Notes: a model not told the origin generated them from the sequence alone. Positions 29,602-38,649 are shown, counted from the first letter of the stretch. The stretch: DNA of 64,000 nucleotides from Billgrantia aerodenitrificans (GCF_021404405.1 NZ_JABFTV010000005.1:1-64000); one strand, 5' to 3'. Translations and numbers: made by a program.

Positions 29602-30255
29602 GTGAAGCTCGTCATCGGTAACAAGAACTACTCTTCATGGTCGCTCAGGCCCTGGTTGTTGCTGCGCATGCACGGCTTGGCGTTCGAGGAAATCCACATC
29701 CCCCTGTCGCAGGACACGACTCGGGAGGCGCTGGCCGCTCACACTCAGGCGGGCAAGGTGCCGGTACTGCACGATGGCGAGCTGACCGTTTGGGACTCGC
29801 TGGCGATCTGCGAGTACCTTTCCGAGTGTTACCTGTCGGGGGCCGGCTGGCCGGCGTCGCGGCATGAGCGAGCCGAAGCGCGCGCGCTCAGCGCCGAGAT
29901 GCATGCCGGCTTCGTCGAGCTGCGAACCTGCATGCCGATGAACTGCCGCGCCAGCGGCCGACGGGTATCGATCAGCGAGACCCTCGAAGCAGAGATCAGG
30001 CGGATCGAGCAGATCTGGACCCAGGGCAGCGAGCGCTACGGGCACCGCGGTCCCTGGCTCTTCGGCGAGTTCTCCATCGCCGACTGCATGTTCGCACCGG
30101 TGGCGTTTCGTTTTGCCAGCTACGGCGTGAAGCTCTCACCGTCTGCCGAAGCCTACCGCCAGACGCTGCTGCGCTCGGCGCCGATGCAGGAGTGGGCCGA
30201 GCAGGCCAGGGCGGAGCCCGAAGTGATCGAAAGCGCCGAAGTCGGCGCAGCTTGA
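29602..30255 (+). CDS. Glutathione S-transferase family protein
   Basis: 217 residues. The thioredoxin-fold N-terminal domain has IGNKNYSSWSLRPWLLLRMHG, KVPVLHDGELTVWDSLAICEYL (cis-Pro and glutathione-contact region), and an all-helical C-terminal domain with GPWLFGEFSIADCMFAPV. It probably conjugates or reduces small electrophiles in the cytoplasm; the substrate is unknown. The GTG start at 29602 has GGGAGG five bases upstream, better than the TTG at 29590. It is apparently monocistronic. Confidence 0.9.
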   Translation: MKLVIGNKNYSSWSLRPWLLLRMHGLAFEEIHIPLSQDTTREALAAHTQAGKVPVLHDGELTVWDSLAICEYLSECYLSGAGWPASRHERAEARALSAEMHAGFVELRTCMPMNCRASGRRVSISETLEAEIRRIEQIWTQGSERYGHRGPWLFGEFSIADCMFAPVAFRFASYGVKLSPSAEAYRQTLLRSAPMQEWAEQARAEPEVIESAEVGAA

Positions 30256-30344
30256 CCCGAGGCGTTCCGACAGGGGCTTTCGCCGGCACGGCGTAGCATG
30301 CTTGAATGCCGTACCGTTTCCCGCATCCCTCTGGAAAGAGCGTC

Positions 30345-31376
30345 ATGGCCTTCGGTTCTTCTACACGTATCAACAAATACATCAGTGAAAGCGGTTTGTG
30401 CTCCAGGCGCGAAGCCGACCGCTATGTCGAACAGGGCAACGTGTGGCTCAACGGCAAGCGTGCCAAGACGGGAGACCAGGTCTTTCCCGGCGATGAGGTC
30501 AAGGTCAACGGTCAGCTCATCGAACCCCAGGAAGCCGAAGATCTCGTGTTCATTGCCCTGAACAAGCCTGTGGGCATCGTCAGTACCACCGAGCCGAGCG
30601 AGAAGGACAACATCGTCGACTTCGTCAAGCATGGGGTACGTATCTTTCCCATCGGCCGGTTGGACAAGGATTCCCAAGGGCTGATTTTCCTTACCAACAA
30701 CGGTGATCTGGTCAACAAGATCCTGCGAGCCAGCAACAATCATGAAAAGGAGTATCGGGTCACCGTCGACAAGCCGATTACCGATCAATTCGTCGAGGGG
30801 ATGGCTTCCGGTGTCCGCATCCTCGGAGAGGTGACCAAGCGCTGCAAGGTCGTCAAGGAGTCGACTTTCGTTTTCAACATAACGCTGGTGCAGGGGTTGA
30901 ATCGTCAGATCCGGCGGATGTGCGAAAAATTCGGTTACGAAGTCACCAGGCTCGAACGCATACGCATCATGAACGTGTCGCTCAAGGGGCTGGCATTGGG
31001 AGACTGGCGCGACCTGACCGCGAAGGAGGTCGACACCATCATTGCCTTGACCGAGAGTTCCAGTTCAGATGCCTCGCCCAAGAGCAGGAAACCATCGCCT
31101 ACCAGGGTAGCCAACAAGGGCAAGACGGGGCAGGCCGCGAAGGGAGCGGCGGCCACGGCGAGGCGGGACGCCAAGGGCAGGTCGTCTGCGAGCGGTCGCG
31201 CGAAGGGTAAGACCGCTGCGGGAAAAGCGGCAAAAGCTGGAGCCGCCGGCAAGGGAGGCGGCGCGAAGCCGGCAGCCAATGCCAGAAACAAGAAGTCGCT
31301 GCACGGGAAACCCAAGCCGGCCGGTGGTCAGAGCGGAAAGGGGGGCAAACCCCGCCGCACGAAGCCGGGCCGCTGA
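30345..31376 (+). CDS. rluF: 23S rRNA pseudouridine(2604) synthase RluF with a basic tail
   Basis: 343 residues. An N-terminal S4 RNA-binding domain ([20 protein letters not shown]) is followed by the RsuA/RluF catalytic domain with the nucleophile Asp in [10 protein letters not shown] and the [18 protein letters not shown] motif, features of RluF. The core ends near residue 240. The last 100 residues are almost entirely Lys, Ala, Gly, Arg and Ser, resembling the basic tails of other RluF/RluB proteins but long. The tail could aid rRNA binding. ATG 30345 is favoured over ATG 30306. Confidence 0.9.
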   Translation: MAFGSSTRINKYISESGLCSRREADRYVEQGNVWLNGKRAKTGDQVFPGDEVKVNGQLIEPQEAEDLVFIALNKPVGIVSTTEPSEKDNIVDFVKHGVRIFPIGRLDKDSQGLIFLTNNGDLVNKILRASNNHEKEYRVTVDKPITDQFVEGMASGVRILGEVTKRCKVVKESTFVFNITLVQGLNRQIRRMCEKFGYEVTRLERIRIMNVSLKGLALGDWRDLTAKEVDTIIALTESSSSDASPKSRKPSPTRVANKGKTGQAAKGAAATARRDAKGRSSASGRAKGKTAAGKAAKAGAAGKGGGAKPAANARNKKSLHGKPKPAGGQSGKGGKPRRTKPGR

Positions 31377-31386
31377 GTCCACCGAT

Positions 31387-31440
31387 CCTACGTTGCCAAC
31401 CGACCTTACGTTGCCAACCGACCCTGTATTGCCAACCGAC
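31387..31440 (+). repeat. Three tandem 18-bp repeats upstream of the YafY-type regulator
   Basis: Units CCTACGTTGCCAACCGAC, CTTACGTTGCCAACCGAC and CCTGTATTGCCAACCGAC (31387-31404, 31405-31422, 31423-31440) share the core TTGCCAACCGAC. They lie 10 bp after the rluF stop region and end 18 bp before the regulator start, so they occupy the position of its operator or leader. Confidence 0.9.
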
Positions 31441-31457
31441 GCGAGTAAGACTCCACC

Positions 31458-32825
31458 ATGTCCCGCACGACGCGCCTTCTCGACCTGCTGCAGATACTGC
31501 GGCGTCACCGCTGCCCGGTGAGTGGTACCGCGCTGGCGCAGGAACTGGGGGTCTCGTTGCGCACCCTGTACCGCGACATCGCTTCGCTGCGTGCCATCGG
31601 CGCCGAGATCGAAGGCGAGCCGGGTATGGGCTATCGACTCGAGCCGGGCTTGATGCTGCCGCCGCTGATGTTTTCCGAGGAAGAGATCGAGGCGCTCACG
31701 CTGGGGTTGCGTTGGGTGCAGCGGCGAGCCGACGACGGCCTCGCGAACGCAGCGGGCGATGCGCTGGCCAAGGTGGCGGCAGTGCTGCCCGGCGAGCACA
31801 GGCATCGAATGCAGGACTCTGCGCTGCTGGTGGGACCAGGTTGGGAGAGACGCCAACACGTCGATCTCGAGGAGCTGCGCCGGGCCATTCGTCATCAGTC
31901 CAAGCTGCGCATTCTTTACTCGGACCAGCATGGCAGGCGTTCGGAGCGAGTCATCTGGCCCTTCGTGATCGCCTTCTTCGAATCGGCGCGTATCGTCGCC
32001 GCCTGGTGTGAGCTCAGGCAGGCGTTTCGCAACTTCCGTGCCGACCGTATCGAGGCCGCCACTGCCACGGGGGAGCGTTACGCCCGGCCGCGGGCGGTAC
32101 TCGAGCGCGAGTGGTTGAGCACCCTGCTGCCAGAATCTGTCAGCGATGGGGCCTATCCTGCCTGTGACACACACCACAAGAGGGAGCGGAACATGCAGGA
32201 AGAGATCGTCTTTTACACCAACCCCTGGTCCCGGGGTGGCATCGTGCACTGGATGCTGGAAGAGCTGGGGCAGCCCTATCGCATGGAGGTGATCGAGTAC
32301 GGTCCGCCGATGAAATCGCCCGAGTATCTTGCCATCAATCCCATGGGCAAGGTGCCGGCCATACGCCATGGCAACACCGTCGTCACCGAGGCGGCCGCCA
32401 TCTGCGCCTATCTGGCTGAGGCGTTCCCTGAGGCCGGTCTGTTGCCGACGCCCGAAGGTCGAGGCGACTACTACCGCTGGCTGTTCTTCACAGCCGGGCC
32501 GCTGGAGATGGCGATATCTCTGAAGTCCGCCAATTTCACCTTGAGCTCGGAGCAGCAGATGCAGTTCGGCTGCGGCAGCTGCGAGACGGCGGTCGACACC
32601 CTGGCCAAGGCGGTAGCGGGACGGCGTTACATTGCCGGCGACAGCTTCACCGCCGCCGACATCTATGTCGGCTCCCACATCGGCTGGGGCATGCAGTTCG
32701 GCACGCTGGACAGGCGCCCGGAGTTCGAAGCCTACTGGAATGGCCTCAAGGATCGGCCCGCTCATCGTCGCACGGAAGAGGCCATTGCCAAGGCCATGCC
32801 TGCCGAACCGACTCCGAGCGGCTAG
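31458..32825 (+). CDS. YafY-type HTH/WYL regulator fused in frame to a glutathione S-transferase
   Basis: A single open frame of 455 codons joins two normally separate genes. Residues 1-60 are a DeoR-like helix-turn-helix (TALAQELGVSLRTLYRDIASL), and residues about 130-215 a WYL domain (WPFVIAFFESARIVAAWCELR). After a poor-quality linker (about 225-245), a complete GST begins at MQEEIVFYTNPWSRGG, with KVPAIRHGNTVVTEAAAICAYL and FTAADIYVGSHI. The regulator part ends where its relatives stop, and a strong ribosome site precedes the GST methionine (ATG 32193). I therefore suspect the regulator's stop codon was lost. The cell may make the fusion, a free GST, or both. Confidence 0.82.
   Translation: MSRTTRLLDLLQILRRHRCPVSGTALAQELGVSLRTLYRDIASLRAIGAEIEGEPGMGYRLEPGLMLPPLMFSEEEIEALTLGLRWVQRRADDGLANAAGDALAKVAAVLPGEHRHRMQDSALLVGPGWERRQHVDLEELRRAIRHQSKLRILYSDQHGRRSERVIWPFVIAFFESARIVAAWCELRQAFRNFRADRIEAATATGERYARPRAVLEREWLSTLLPESVSDGAYPACDTHHKRERNMQEEIVFYTNPWSRGGIVHWMLEELGQPYRMEVIEYGPPMKSPEYLAINPMGKVPAIRHGNTVVTEAAAICAYLAEAFPEAGLLPTPEGRGDYYRWLFFTAGPLEMAISLKSANFTLSSEQQMQFGCGSCETAVDTLAKAVAGRRYIAGDSFTAADIYVGSHIGWGMQFGTLDRRPEFEAYWNGLKDRPAHRRTEEAIAKAMPAEPTPSG
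32181..32195 (+). promoter_or_regulatory. Internal ribosome site and start of the GST part
   Basis: AGGGAGCGGAAC directly precedes ATG 32193, giving a strong Shine-Dalgarno with good spacing. From here a 210-residue GST can be translated on its own (32193-32825). This supports an ancestral two-gene arrangement. Confidence 0.7.
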
Positions 32826-32927
32826 TCGGCATTCATGACTCGGCAATACAGGAGTTCAGTTGAGTTTGCCAGGCGTACTCATGCATGACGGTGATCCCAC
32901 CGCCCGACTGAGTCGGGAGGGTGGCGG

Positions 32928-34160
32928 GTGAGCCGGACCCGGCAAGCGTGCCGTCGTGCCGATCAGGGCGCGACGGCACGCATCGAGGCACTCGACGTGC
33001 TGCGCGGCGTGGCGCTGCTCGGCATTCTGGTGATGAACGTTCAGGCGTTCGCGATGCCTCAGGCTGCCTATCTGAACCCGACCGCCTGGGGGCGGCTCGA
33101 AGGCATCGATCTGGCGGTCTGGCTCACTGGGCACGTGCTGGCCGATCAGAAGATGATGGCGCTGTTCGCCATGCTGTTCGGGGCCGGTATCGTGCTCTCC
33201 GCCGAGCGGACCGAGGCGGCTGGCAAGCGGGCCTGGCCGCTGCACAGTCGGCGCTACGCCTGGCTGATACTGTTCGGTATCGCCCACGCCTATCTCCTCT
33301 GGTACGGCGACATTCTCTTCACCTTTGCCGTCTGTGCGCTGGTGCTCTTTCCCCTCCGTCACCTTGCTCCGTCGCGGCAGCTGGCGCTGGGCGTCGTGCT
33401 GCTGGCAGTGACCTCGCTGCTGTTTCTGGCCTTCGATGCGACGGTGCCGGCATGGTCGGAAGCGGACCGCCAGACGTTCATGGCCGAATGGCAGCCATCC
33501 GCAACGCAGCTGGCGGGCGAAGTCGAGCGTTACCGCAGCGGCTGGTGGCAGCAGCTTCCCCAGCGAGCCGAAATGGCCTTCGAGATGCAGACTTTTACCC
33601 TGCTTATCTGGGGTCTGTGGCGAAGCGCGGGATTGATGCTGATCGGTATGGCGCTGTTCCGGTGGGGTATCCTGACCGGCCGGGCCAGCCGCAGGACCTA
33701 TCTCTCGCTGTTGGCTGTCGCCTTGCTGCTGGGCGTGCCCACGATCCTCTACGGTGTGCATTGGAACTTTGCCAACGCCTGGGGCCCGCGTTCGATGTTC
33801 GTGGGCACCCAGTTCAACTACTGGGGCAGCGTGCTGGTTGCCTTCGGCTGGGTGAGCGTCGTGATGCTGTTGCTGCGAGCCAATGCCATAGGGCGCCTGC
33901 GGCTACGGCTGGCAGCAGTGGGGAGGACCGCCCTCAGCCAGTACATCCTGCAGAGCGTGATCTGCAGCCTGATCTTTTATGGCCACGGTCTGGGCATGTT
34001 CGGGCACGTCGAGCGCAGCGGCCAGATGCTGATGGTGATGGGCATCTGGCTGCTGCAGCTATGGCTGGCGCCGCTGTGGCTGCGCCATTTCCGCTATGGG
34101 CCGCTCGAGTGGCTGTGGCGCTCGCTGACCCGGGGCCAGCGACAGCCCTGGCGGCATTGA
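32928..34160 (+). CDS. DUF418 (YeiB-like) membrane protein
   Basis: 410 residues, about 9-10 helices. It opens with RIEALDVLRGVALLGILVMNVQAF, the classic DUF418/YeiB start, and ends with a C-terminal DUF418 region (ALSQYILQSVICSLIFYGHGLG). These proteins are related to acyltransferase-3-like membrane proteins; the function is unknown. The GTG start at 32928 is supported by GGGAGG seven bases upstream. A hairpin CCCGAC-TGA-GTCGGG (32903-32917) ends within the ribosome site and might limit translation. Confidence 0.88.
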   Translation: MSRTRQACRRADQGATARIEALDVLRGVALLGILVMNVQAFAMPQAAYLNPTAWGRLEGIDLAVWLTGHVLADQKMMALFAMLFGAGIVLSAERTEAAGKRAWPLHSRRYAWLILFGIAHAYLLWYGDILFTFAVCALVLFPLRHLAPSRQLALGVVLLAVTSLLFLAFDATVPAWSEADRQTFMAEWQPSATQLAGEVERYRSGWWQQLPQRAEMAFEMQTFTLLIWGLWRSAGLMLIGMALFRWGILTGRASRRTYLSLLAVALLLGVPTILYGVHWNFANAWGPRSMFVGTQFNYWGSVLVAFGWVSVVMLLLRANAIGRLRLRLAAVGRTALSQYILQSVICSLIFYGHGLGMFGHVERSGQMLMVMGIWLLQLWLAPLWLRHFRYGPLEWLWRSLTRGQRQPWRH

Positions 34161-34164
34161 GCGA

Positions 34165-34416
34165 TCAGGGCAGCTCCTTGCCGCCTTGGGGATCGGAGGC
34201 GTCGTAGTCCTGAGTGTCGTCGGGCGGCGAGCCGGGCTCGAGCGAGGTCTCGTGTTCGTAGTCGCGGGCGGCGCGGATGGCTTCGGGCTCGCTGTCGTGG
34301 CGGGATATCTCCTGTGGCTGGTCGGGGTCGGTCACGTCGACCACCCGCCAGCCGCTGACCAATATCGCCTCCTGGGTCTCCCGCTGTATCGGCTCGACTT
34401 TTGCGGTACGCGTCAT
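34165..34416 (-). CDS. Small acidic protein of unknown function
   Basis: 83 residues, hydrophilic, no membrane segment. The N-terminal half (EAILVSGWRVVDVTDPDQPQEI) looks structured, and the C-terminal third is rich in Asp, Pro and Gly (PPDDTQDYDASDPQGG). The ATG at 34416 has GGAGG five bases upstream; a longer frame from 34446 lacks this. It is convergent with the DUF418 gene (4-bp gap). I do not recognise the family. Coding status rests on the ribosome site and frame continuity. Confidence 0.6.
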   Translation of the reverse strand: MTRTAKVEPIQRETQEAILVSGWRVVDVTDPDQPQEISRHDSEPEAIRAARDYEHETSLEPGSPPDDTQDYDASDPQGGKELP

Positions 34417-34578
34417 GGCATCCTCCATGCTGGTGAGTCCATTCACTACCCACCATGGCAGAGGAAACGCCGAATGGCTAACGGGGGCCGTGAACCTCGC
34501 CGTTTACGCTTGACCGGCACCCTGGCGGCGTCCATACAGGAAGAGGGCAAGGGCAGTTATCCAAGACAGGAGGTCGTG

Positions 34579-34728
34579 ATGAGAAAACTGTTAGGACTCG
34601 CGGTTGCCTGGTGGTTGCGCAAACCGGAGAATCGCGCGAGGCTGAAGCGCAAGGGCAAGGAAATGCTCACTGGCTTTCGCCGCCGTGGCGGCTCGTCCGC
34701 CCGGCGTGAGCAACGCCGTCACCCTTGA
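34579..34728 (+). CDS. Very small basic protein
   Basis: 49 residues, MRKLLGLAVAWWLRKPENRARL..., with a short hydrophobic N-terminal helix and an Arg/Lys-rich remainder. GGAGG five bases before ATG 34579 is an excellent ribosome site, and a terminator hairpin follows 15 bp after the stop, so this looks like a true small gene. The function is unknown; it might be membrane-associated or nucleic-acid-binding. Confidence 0.55.
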   Translation: MRKLLGLAVAWWLRKPENRARLKRKGKEMLTGFRRRGGSSARREQRRHP

Positions 34729-34742
34729 GGTCTTTCATCGCT

Positions 34743-34768
34743 GCCCCGGCTTCACCCGAAGCCGGGGC
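34743..34768 (+). terminator. Terminator after the 49-residue gene
   Basis: An 11-bp perfect stem GCCCCGGCTTC (34743-34753) with GAAGCCGGGGC (34758-34768) and loop ACCC. A TTTTT run follows about 10 bases later, so the structure is strong but the T-run is displaced. Confidence 0.65.
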
Positions 34769-34805
34769 ACAGTCCAATTTTTGCCGTTGGTCATGAGGTC
34801 GAAAC

Positions 34806-35405
34806 ATGAGCCGCCGCATGAAGAGCCCTGCAGCGGCTCGCAATCGCCAGCCGATCCTCGACGTGCTGAGCAGGATCCTGCCCGAGCGGGCGACTATTCT
34901 CGAAGTCGCCAGCGGCAGTGGCGAACATGGCGTGCACTGCGCCGAGGCCAGGCCGGGCTGGACTTGGCAGCCCAGCGACCCCAATGCCGAGGCGCGGGGC
35001 TCCATCAGCGCCTGGCGCGAGAGCGCCGGGCTCGACAATCTTCATGAACCGCTGCTGCTGGACGTCACCGGGATCTGGCCCGCAGGCCCTTACGATGCGG
35101 TGGTGGCGATCAACCTCATCCACATCTCGCCATGGGAAGTGTGCGAGGCGCTGATGGCGCGCTCCGCAGAGCGGCTGCGTCAGGGGGGCGTGCTATACCT
35201 CTACGGACCCTATCGGCGCGATGGGCGCCATACTGCGCCCAGCAACGAGGCCTTCGATGCCGACCTCAAGGCGCGCGATCCGCGCTGGGGCGTGCGTGAT
35301 CTGGAGCAGGTGGTCGGCGAGGCGCAGCAACACGGCTTCGTACTGGAGCAGGTCGTCGAGATGCCGGCCAACAATCTCAGCGTGGTGCTGCGCCTGCATC
35401 CTTGA
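34806..35405 (+). CDS. DUF938 class I SAM-dependent methyltransferase-like protein
   Basis: 199 residues. It has the SAM-binding glycine motif ILEVASGSGEHGVHCAEA, followed by WQPSDPNAEARGSISAW and a catalytic-domain LYLYGPYRRDGRHTAPSNEAFD. This is the DUF938 family, methyltransferase fold of unknown substrate. It probably has its own promoter downstream of the preceding terminator. The length is normal. Confidence 0.88.
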   Translation: MSRRMKSPAAARNRQPILDVLSRILPERATILEVASGSGEHGVHCAEARPGWTWQPSDPNAEARGSISAWRESAGLDNLHEPLLLDVTGIWPAGPYDAVVAINLIHISPWEVCEALMARSAERLRQGGVLYLYGPYRRDGRHTAPSNEAFDADLKARDPRWGVRDLEQVVGEAQQHGFVLEQVVEMPANNLSVVLRLHP

Positions 35406-35415
35406 GCTGCATCTC

Positions 35416-35622
35416 TCAATCCTCTCTTCTGTTCTCTTCGATCTGGCCCGGTACCCGATAGCGCACGCCTTCGGCCTGGCGATCGTCTTCATAGCGCCGG
35501 GTTTCCTCTTCGGCGGGAATGCCCCAGAGGGTCTGGCGGCTGCCGTCGTCGTAGGTATAGGTCGTGCAACCTGCAAGCACAACGAGGCCAGAAAGCGTGG
35601 CGATACGCAGAATGGATGACAC
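35416..35622 (-). CDS. Small predicted lipoprotein
   Basis: 68 residues. The N-terminal signal peptide SSILRIATLSGLVVLAGC ends in a lipobox LAGC (Cys19), so the protein is likely lipid-anchored. The mature part is 50 residues, charged, with an acidic central stretch (PAEEETRRYEDDR). GTG 35622 is the start chosen because it places the signal peptide correctly and has AGGG upstream. The function is unknown. Confidence 0.7.
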   Translation of the reverse strand: MSSILRIATLSGLVVLAGCTTYTYDDGSRQTLWGIPAEEETRRYEDDRQAEGVRYRVPGQIEENRRED

Positions 35623-35703
35623 GTGGCGTCCCTTCGATGGGTGGTAGGTGGATATGCGGCCAGCCTGAGGCCAGGCCGCACGGTCGTCAAGAGGCAAACG
35701 GCT

Positions 35704-36963
35704 TCATCCCGACCACCCCAGCATGATCGGCACGTAGACCACCAGCAGGAGCACGCCGATCAGCCCCAGCATATAGGGCAGGATGGCCCGCGTGATGCGC
35801 TCCAGCGGCAGTTGGGTCACGGACGAGGCGACGTACAGGTTGATCGCCACCGGCGGCGTGATCATGCCGATGGCCAGCCCCATCACGATGATGATGCCGA
35901 AATGGATCGGGTCGATGCCGAGCTGCAGCACCAGCGGCAGCAGTACCGGGGTGAGGATGATCAGGGCACTGGCGGTTTCGATGAACACGCCGGTGAGCAG
36001 GATCACCGCCACGATCAGCAGCATGATCACGTAGGGGTTGGTGGATAGCGACAGCACGGCTTGGGCGATGGCGCCCGGCACCTGCCAGCTGGAGAGGGTC
36101 CAGCTCAGCACCGCTGAGGTGGCGATGACCAGCATGATCACCGCGGTGGTGATCGCTGAACGGATCAGGATGCGGTAGACGTCGCCGAGCGAGAGATCGC
36201 GATAGACGAACAGCGAGACCAGCAGGGCGTAGTTGACCGCCACCACTGCCGCTTCGCTCGGCGTGAAGATGCCCGAGAAAATGCCGCCCAGGATGATCAC
36301 CGGGGTCATCAGGCCCCAGCTTGCACTCTTGAAGGTACGCCAGATGGTCGTAAGCGACAGCGCGGTGCCGCGTGGGTAGTTGCGCCGGTAGGCCTGGGTG
36401 ATGGCGATGGCCGCCAGCCCGATGCCCATCAGGATGCCCGGTACGATGCCGTTGAGGAACAGCTTCGACACCGACTGCTGGGCGACTACGGCGTAGATGA
36501 TCATCGGCACCGAAGGCGGGATCACCACGCCGATGGTGCCGCTGGCGGCGATCAGGCTGGCCGCCGAAGCGGGATCGTAACCCTTGCGCTTGAGTTCCGG
36601 CACCAGACTCGAGCCCACCGCCGCGGTGGTGGCGGCACCTGAGCCGGAAATGGCGGCGAAGAACATGCCGGCTCCCACCGATACCAGCGAAAGCCCGCCC
36701 TTGAGGAAGCCGAACAACGAGTCGGCGAAATCCACCAGCTTTTCGCTGACCTTGCCCTGGGCCATCAGATCGCCGGCGAGGATGAACATGGGTACCGCCA
36801 CCAGGGCGAAGGAGTTGATGCCCTGGAACATCTGCTGCGTCACCACCATCAGCGGGACGCCCTGAGCGTTGAGTGCCAGCAGCGTGCTGGCGCCGATGGC
36901 CAGGGCAATCGGCACGCCGAGCAGCATGAAGGCGAAGAACAGTACGAACAGTAGCGCCGTCAT
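35704..36963 (-). CDS. dctM: TRAP transporter large permease (DctM family), first TRAP system
   Basis: 419 residues with 12 or more helices. It has MTALLFVLFFAFMLLGVPIALAIG, the conserved SGSGAATTAAVGSSLVPELKRKGYDP loop, and PTSEAAVVAVNYAL-like segments. TRAP systems use a periplasmic binding protein to import organic acids with Na+. The start overlaps the small permease by 4 bp. It is the last of the three genes dctP-Q-M on the minus strand. Confidence 0.95.
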   Translation of the reverse strand: MTALLFVLFFAFMLLGVPIALAIGASTLLALNAQGVPLMVVTQQMFQGINSFALVAVPMFILAGDLMAQGKVSEKLVDFADSLFGFLKGGLSLVSVGAGMFFAAISGSGAATTAAVGSSLVPELKRKGYDPASAASLIAASGTIGVVIPPSVPMIIYAVVAQQSVSKLFLNGIVPGILMGIGLAAIAITQAYRRNYPRGTALSLTTIWRTFKSASWGLMTPVIILGGIFSGIFTPSEAAVVAVNYALLVSLFVYRDLSLGDVYRILIRSAITTAVIMLVIATSAVLSWTLSSWQVPGAIAQAVLSLSTNPYVIMLLIVAVILLTGVFIETASALIILTPVLLPLVLQLGIDPIHFGIIIVMGLAIGMITPPVAINLYVASSVTQLPLERITRAILPYMLGLIGVLLLVVYVPIMLGWSG

Positions 36964-37502
36964 GGCGGTGGCTCCTCGGCCGTGCTGCTGCCGGTGTCGG
37001 CCGCCTGAGGCCCCTTGACGATGAGCTCGATCGCGTCGATCAGGGCGTACCAGGCCATGATGGCGGCCGAAATGGGGATCACGGCATACACGTAGGTCAT
37101 CGACAGCCGCAGCGAGGCGGAGCGCTGGAAGCTCTGCACCTGCATGTAGCGGTAGCCGATCACCACCAGGGCGAGCATGAAGCCCAGCGCCACCAGCACC
37201 GCGGCGATGCGCGCCAGCTGTGCCAGGCGAGCGGGCAGGGCGTCGACGACGAAGGTCACGGCGATATGGCGACCGCGCTGGAAGGCCAGCGTGGATGCCA
37301 GGAAGGTGATCCACACCAGCAGGAAGCGGGCGACCTCTTCGGTCCAGCCGACGGCGGTGAAGAGGGTGCGCGAGACGATCTGCAGCGTGATCACGCCGAT
37401 CAACGCCGCCATGCCCAGAAACACGATGGGCTGGATGACGGCGTCGAGGGCGCGTTCGCTACGCTGCAGCAGGCCCGTGAGGGCGTGCAGCGGTGAACTC
37501 AC
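36960..37502 (-). CDS. dctQ: TRAP transporter small permease (DctQ family), first TRAP system
   Basis: 180 residues with four helices. Hallmark features are GWTEEVARFLLVWITFLASTLAFQRGRHIAVTF and a following ALVVIGYRYMQVQSFQRSASL. It couples the binding protein to the large permease. It starts immediately after the dctP stop (no gap) and overlaps dctM by 4 bp, so the three genes are translated together. Confidence 0.93.
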   Translation of the reverse strand: MSSPLHALTGLLQRSERALDAVIQPIVFLGMAALIGVITLQIVSRTLFTAVGWTEEVARFLLVWITFLASTLAFQRGRHIAVTFVVDALPARLAQLARIAAVLVALGFMLALVVIGYRYMQVQSFQRSASLRLSMTYVYAVIPISAAIMAWYALIDAIELIVKGPQAADTGSSTAEEPPP

Positions 37503-38498
37503 TTATTCCAGTGCCTCCAGGATGCGCGGCAGGTAGTCGCCGAACTGATCGCCGTACTTCTCGTAGACCGGACGCACGGCAGCCTGGAACGCCTCGAGAT
37601 CGGCATCGTCGATGATCTGCATGCCGGCGGCACGCAGTTCGTCGAGCTGGCCGGCTTCCATCTCGGCATTCACACGGCGCTCATGCTCGGCAGCCTCCTG
37701 GGCGGCTTGTACCAGCACTTCCTGGGCGGCTTCGGGCAGCTGATTCCAGGCCGGCATGCCCATGACGAAGATGGCAGGCGCGTAGGTGTGGCGCGACAGC
37801 GTCATGTGGTCCTGGGTTTCTTGCAGCTTGAACGAGTGAATGACGTTGACCGGATTCTCCTGGCCGTCGATGGTGCCCTGCTGCATGGCCGTGAGGGCTT
37901 CGGTCCAGGCCATGGGAATGGCATTGGCGCCGAGTTCACGGAAGGTGTCGGTGTAGACGGGGTTTTCCATCACACGGATGCGCAGGCCGTTGAGGTCTTC
38001 TGGCGAGCGGACCGGGCGTTCGCTGTTGGTCAGGTTGCGGAAGCCGCGTTCGGCATAGGCCAGGCCCTTGAGGTTGACCTCGGCCAGTTTGTCGAGCAGC
38101 TCCTGGCCGATGGGGCCGTCGAGCACTTCGTAGGCGGCTTCCGGCGAGGGGAACAGGAAGGGCAGTTCGAAGACCGCCATCTCCTCGACGAAGTTGGCTA
38201 CCGGGCCGTTGGTGATCACGCCCATGTCGACGGTGCCGATCTGCATGCCCTCGAGCAGGGTGCGCTCGTCGCCCAGCGAGGCATTGGGGTAGATGTCGAC
38301 GGAAACGGCGCCTTCGGTGCGCTCGGCGACCAGCTCCTGGAACTTCACCGCGGCAATGTGGAAACCATCCTGCTCGTTGACCACGTGGGCCAGACGCAGG
38401 GTGACGGGATCCATGTCGGCGAATTCGGAGGCCTGGGCGGTGGAAACCAGCGCAAGAGAGATGCCGAGTGCCAGCGTGCTGCGTGCAAAGATCTTCAT
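37503..38498 (-). CDS. dctP: TRAP transporter substrate-binding protein (DctP family), first TRAP system
   Basis: 331 residues. A signal peptide (MKIFARSTLALGISLALVSTAQA) is followed by the DctP fold. The conserved region ERGFRNLTNSERPVRSPEDLNGLRIRVMENPVY contains the arginine that binds a carboxylate. The ligand cannot be told from sequence; C4-dicarboxylates or sugar acids are typical. AGGA precedes ATG 38498. Two possible -35/-10 pairs lie upstream but none is convincing. Confidence 0.95.
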   Translation of the reverse strand: MKIFARSTLALGISLALVSTAQASEFADMDPVTLRLAHVVNEQDGFHIAAVKFQELVAERTEGAVSVDIYPNASLGDERTLLEGMQIGTVDMGVITNGPVANFVEEMAVFELPFLFPSPEAAYEVLDGPIGQELLDKLAEVNLKGLAYAERGFRNLTNSERPVRSPEDLNGLRIRVMENPVYTDTFRELGANAIPMAWTEALTAMQQGTIDGQENPVNVIHSFKLQETQDHMTLSRHTYAPAIFVMGMPAWNQLPEAAQEVLVQAAQEAAEHERRVNAEMEAGQLDELRAAGMQIIDDADLEAFQAAVRPVYEKYGDQFGDYLPRILEALE

Positions 38499-38613
38499 TT
38501 TTTAATTTTCCTTTGTCGGTTCGATCCGCTCAGGAGCATGCCCCAGCCAACTCGACAGGGTCAATCGTAACGCTGACATTGCGTAACAGAGTTGTCGTCA
38601 AGGTTGGGGCGAG

Positions 38614-38633
38614 GGCGCGGACCGGTCCGCGCC
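38614..38633 (-). terminator. Perfect palindrome after the GNAT gene
   Basis: The 20-bp perfect palindrome GGCGCGGACCGGTCCGCGCC lies 16 bp past the stop of the acetyltransferase gene. It can form a seven-base-pair or longer hairpin and probably ends that transcript; no T-run follows. Confidence 0.5.
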
Positions 38634-38649
38634 TGCATTTCGAGGCAGT

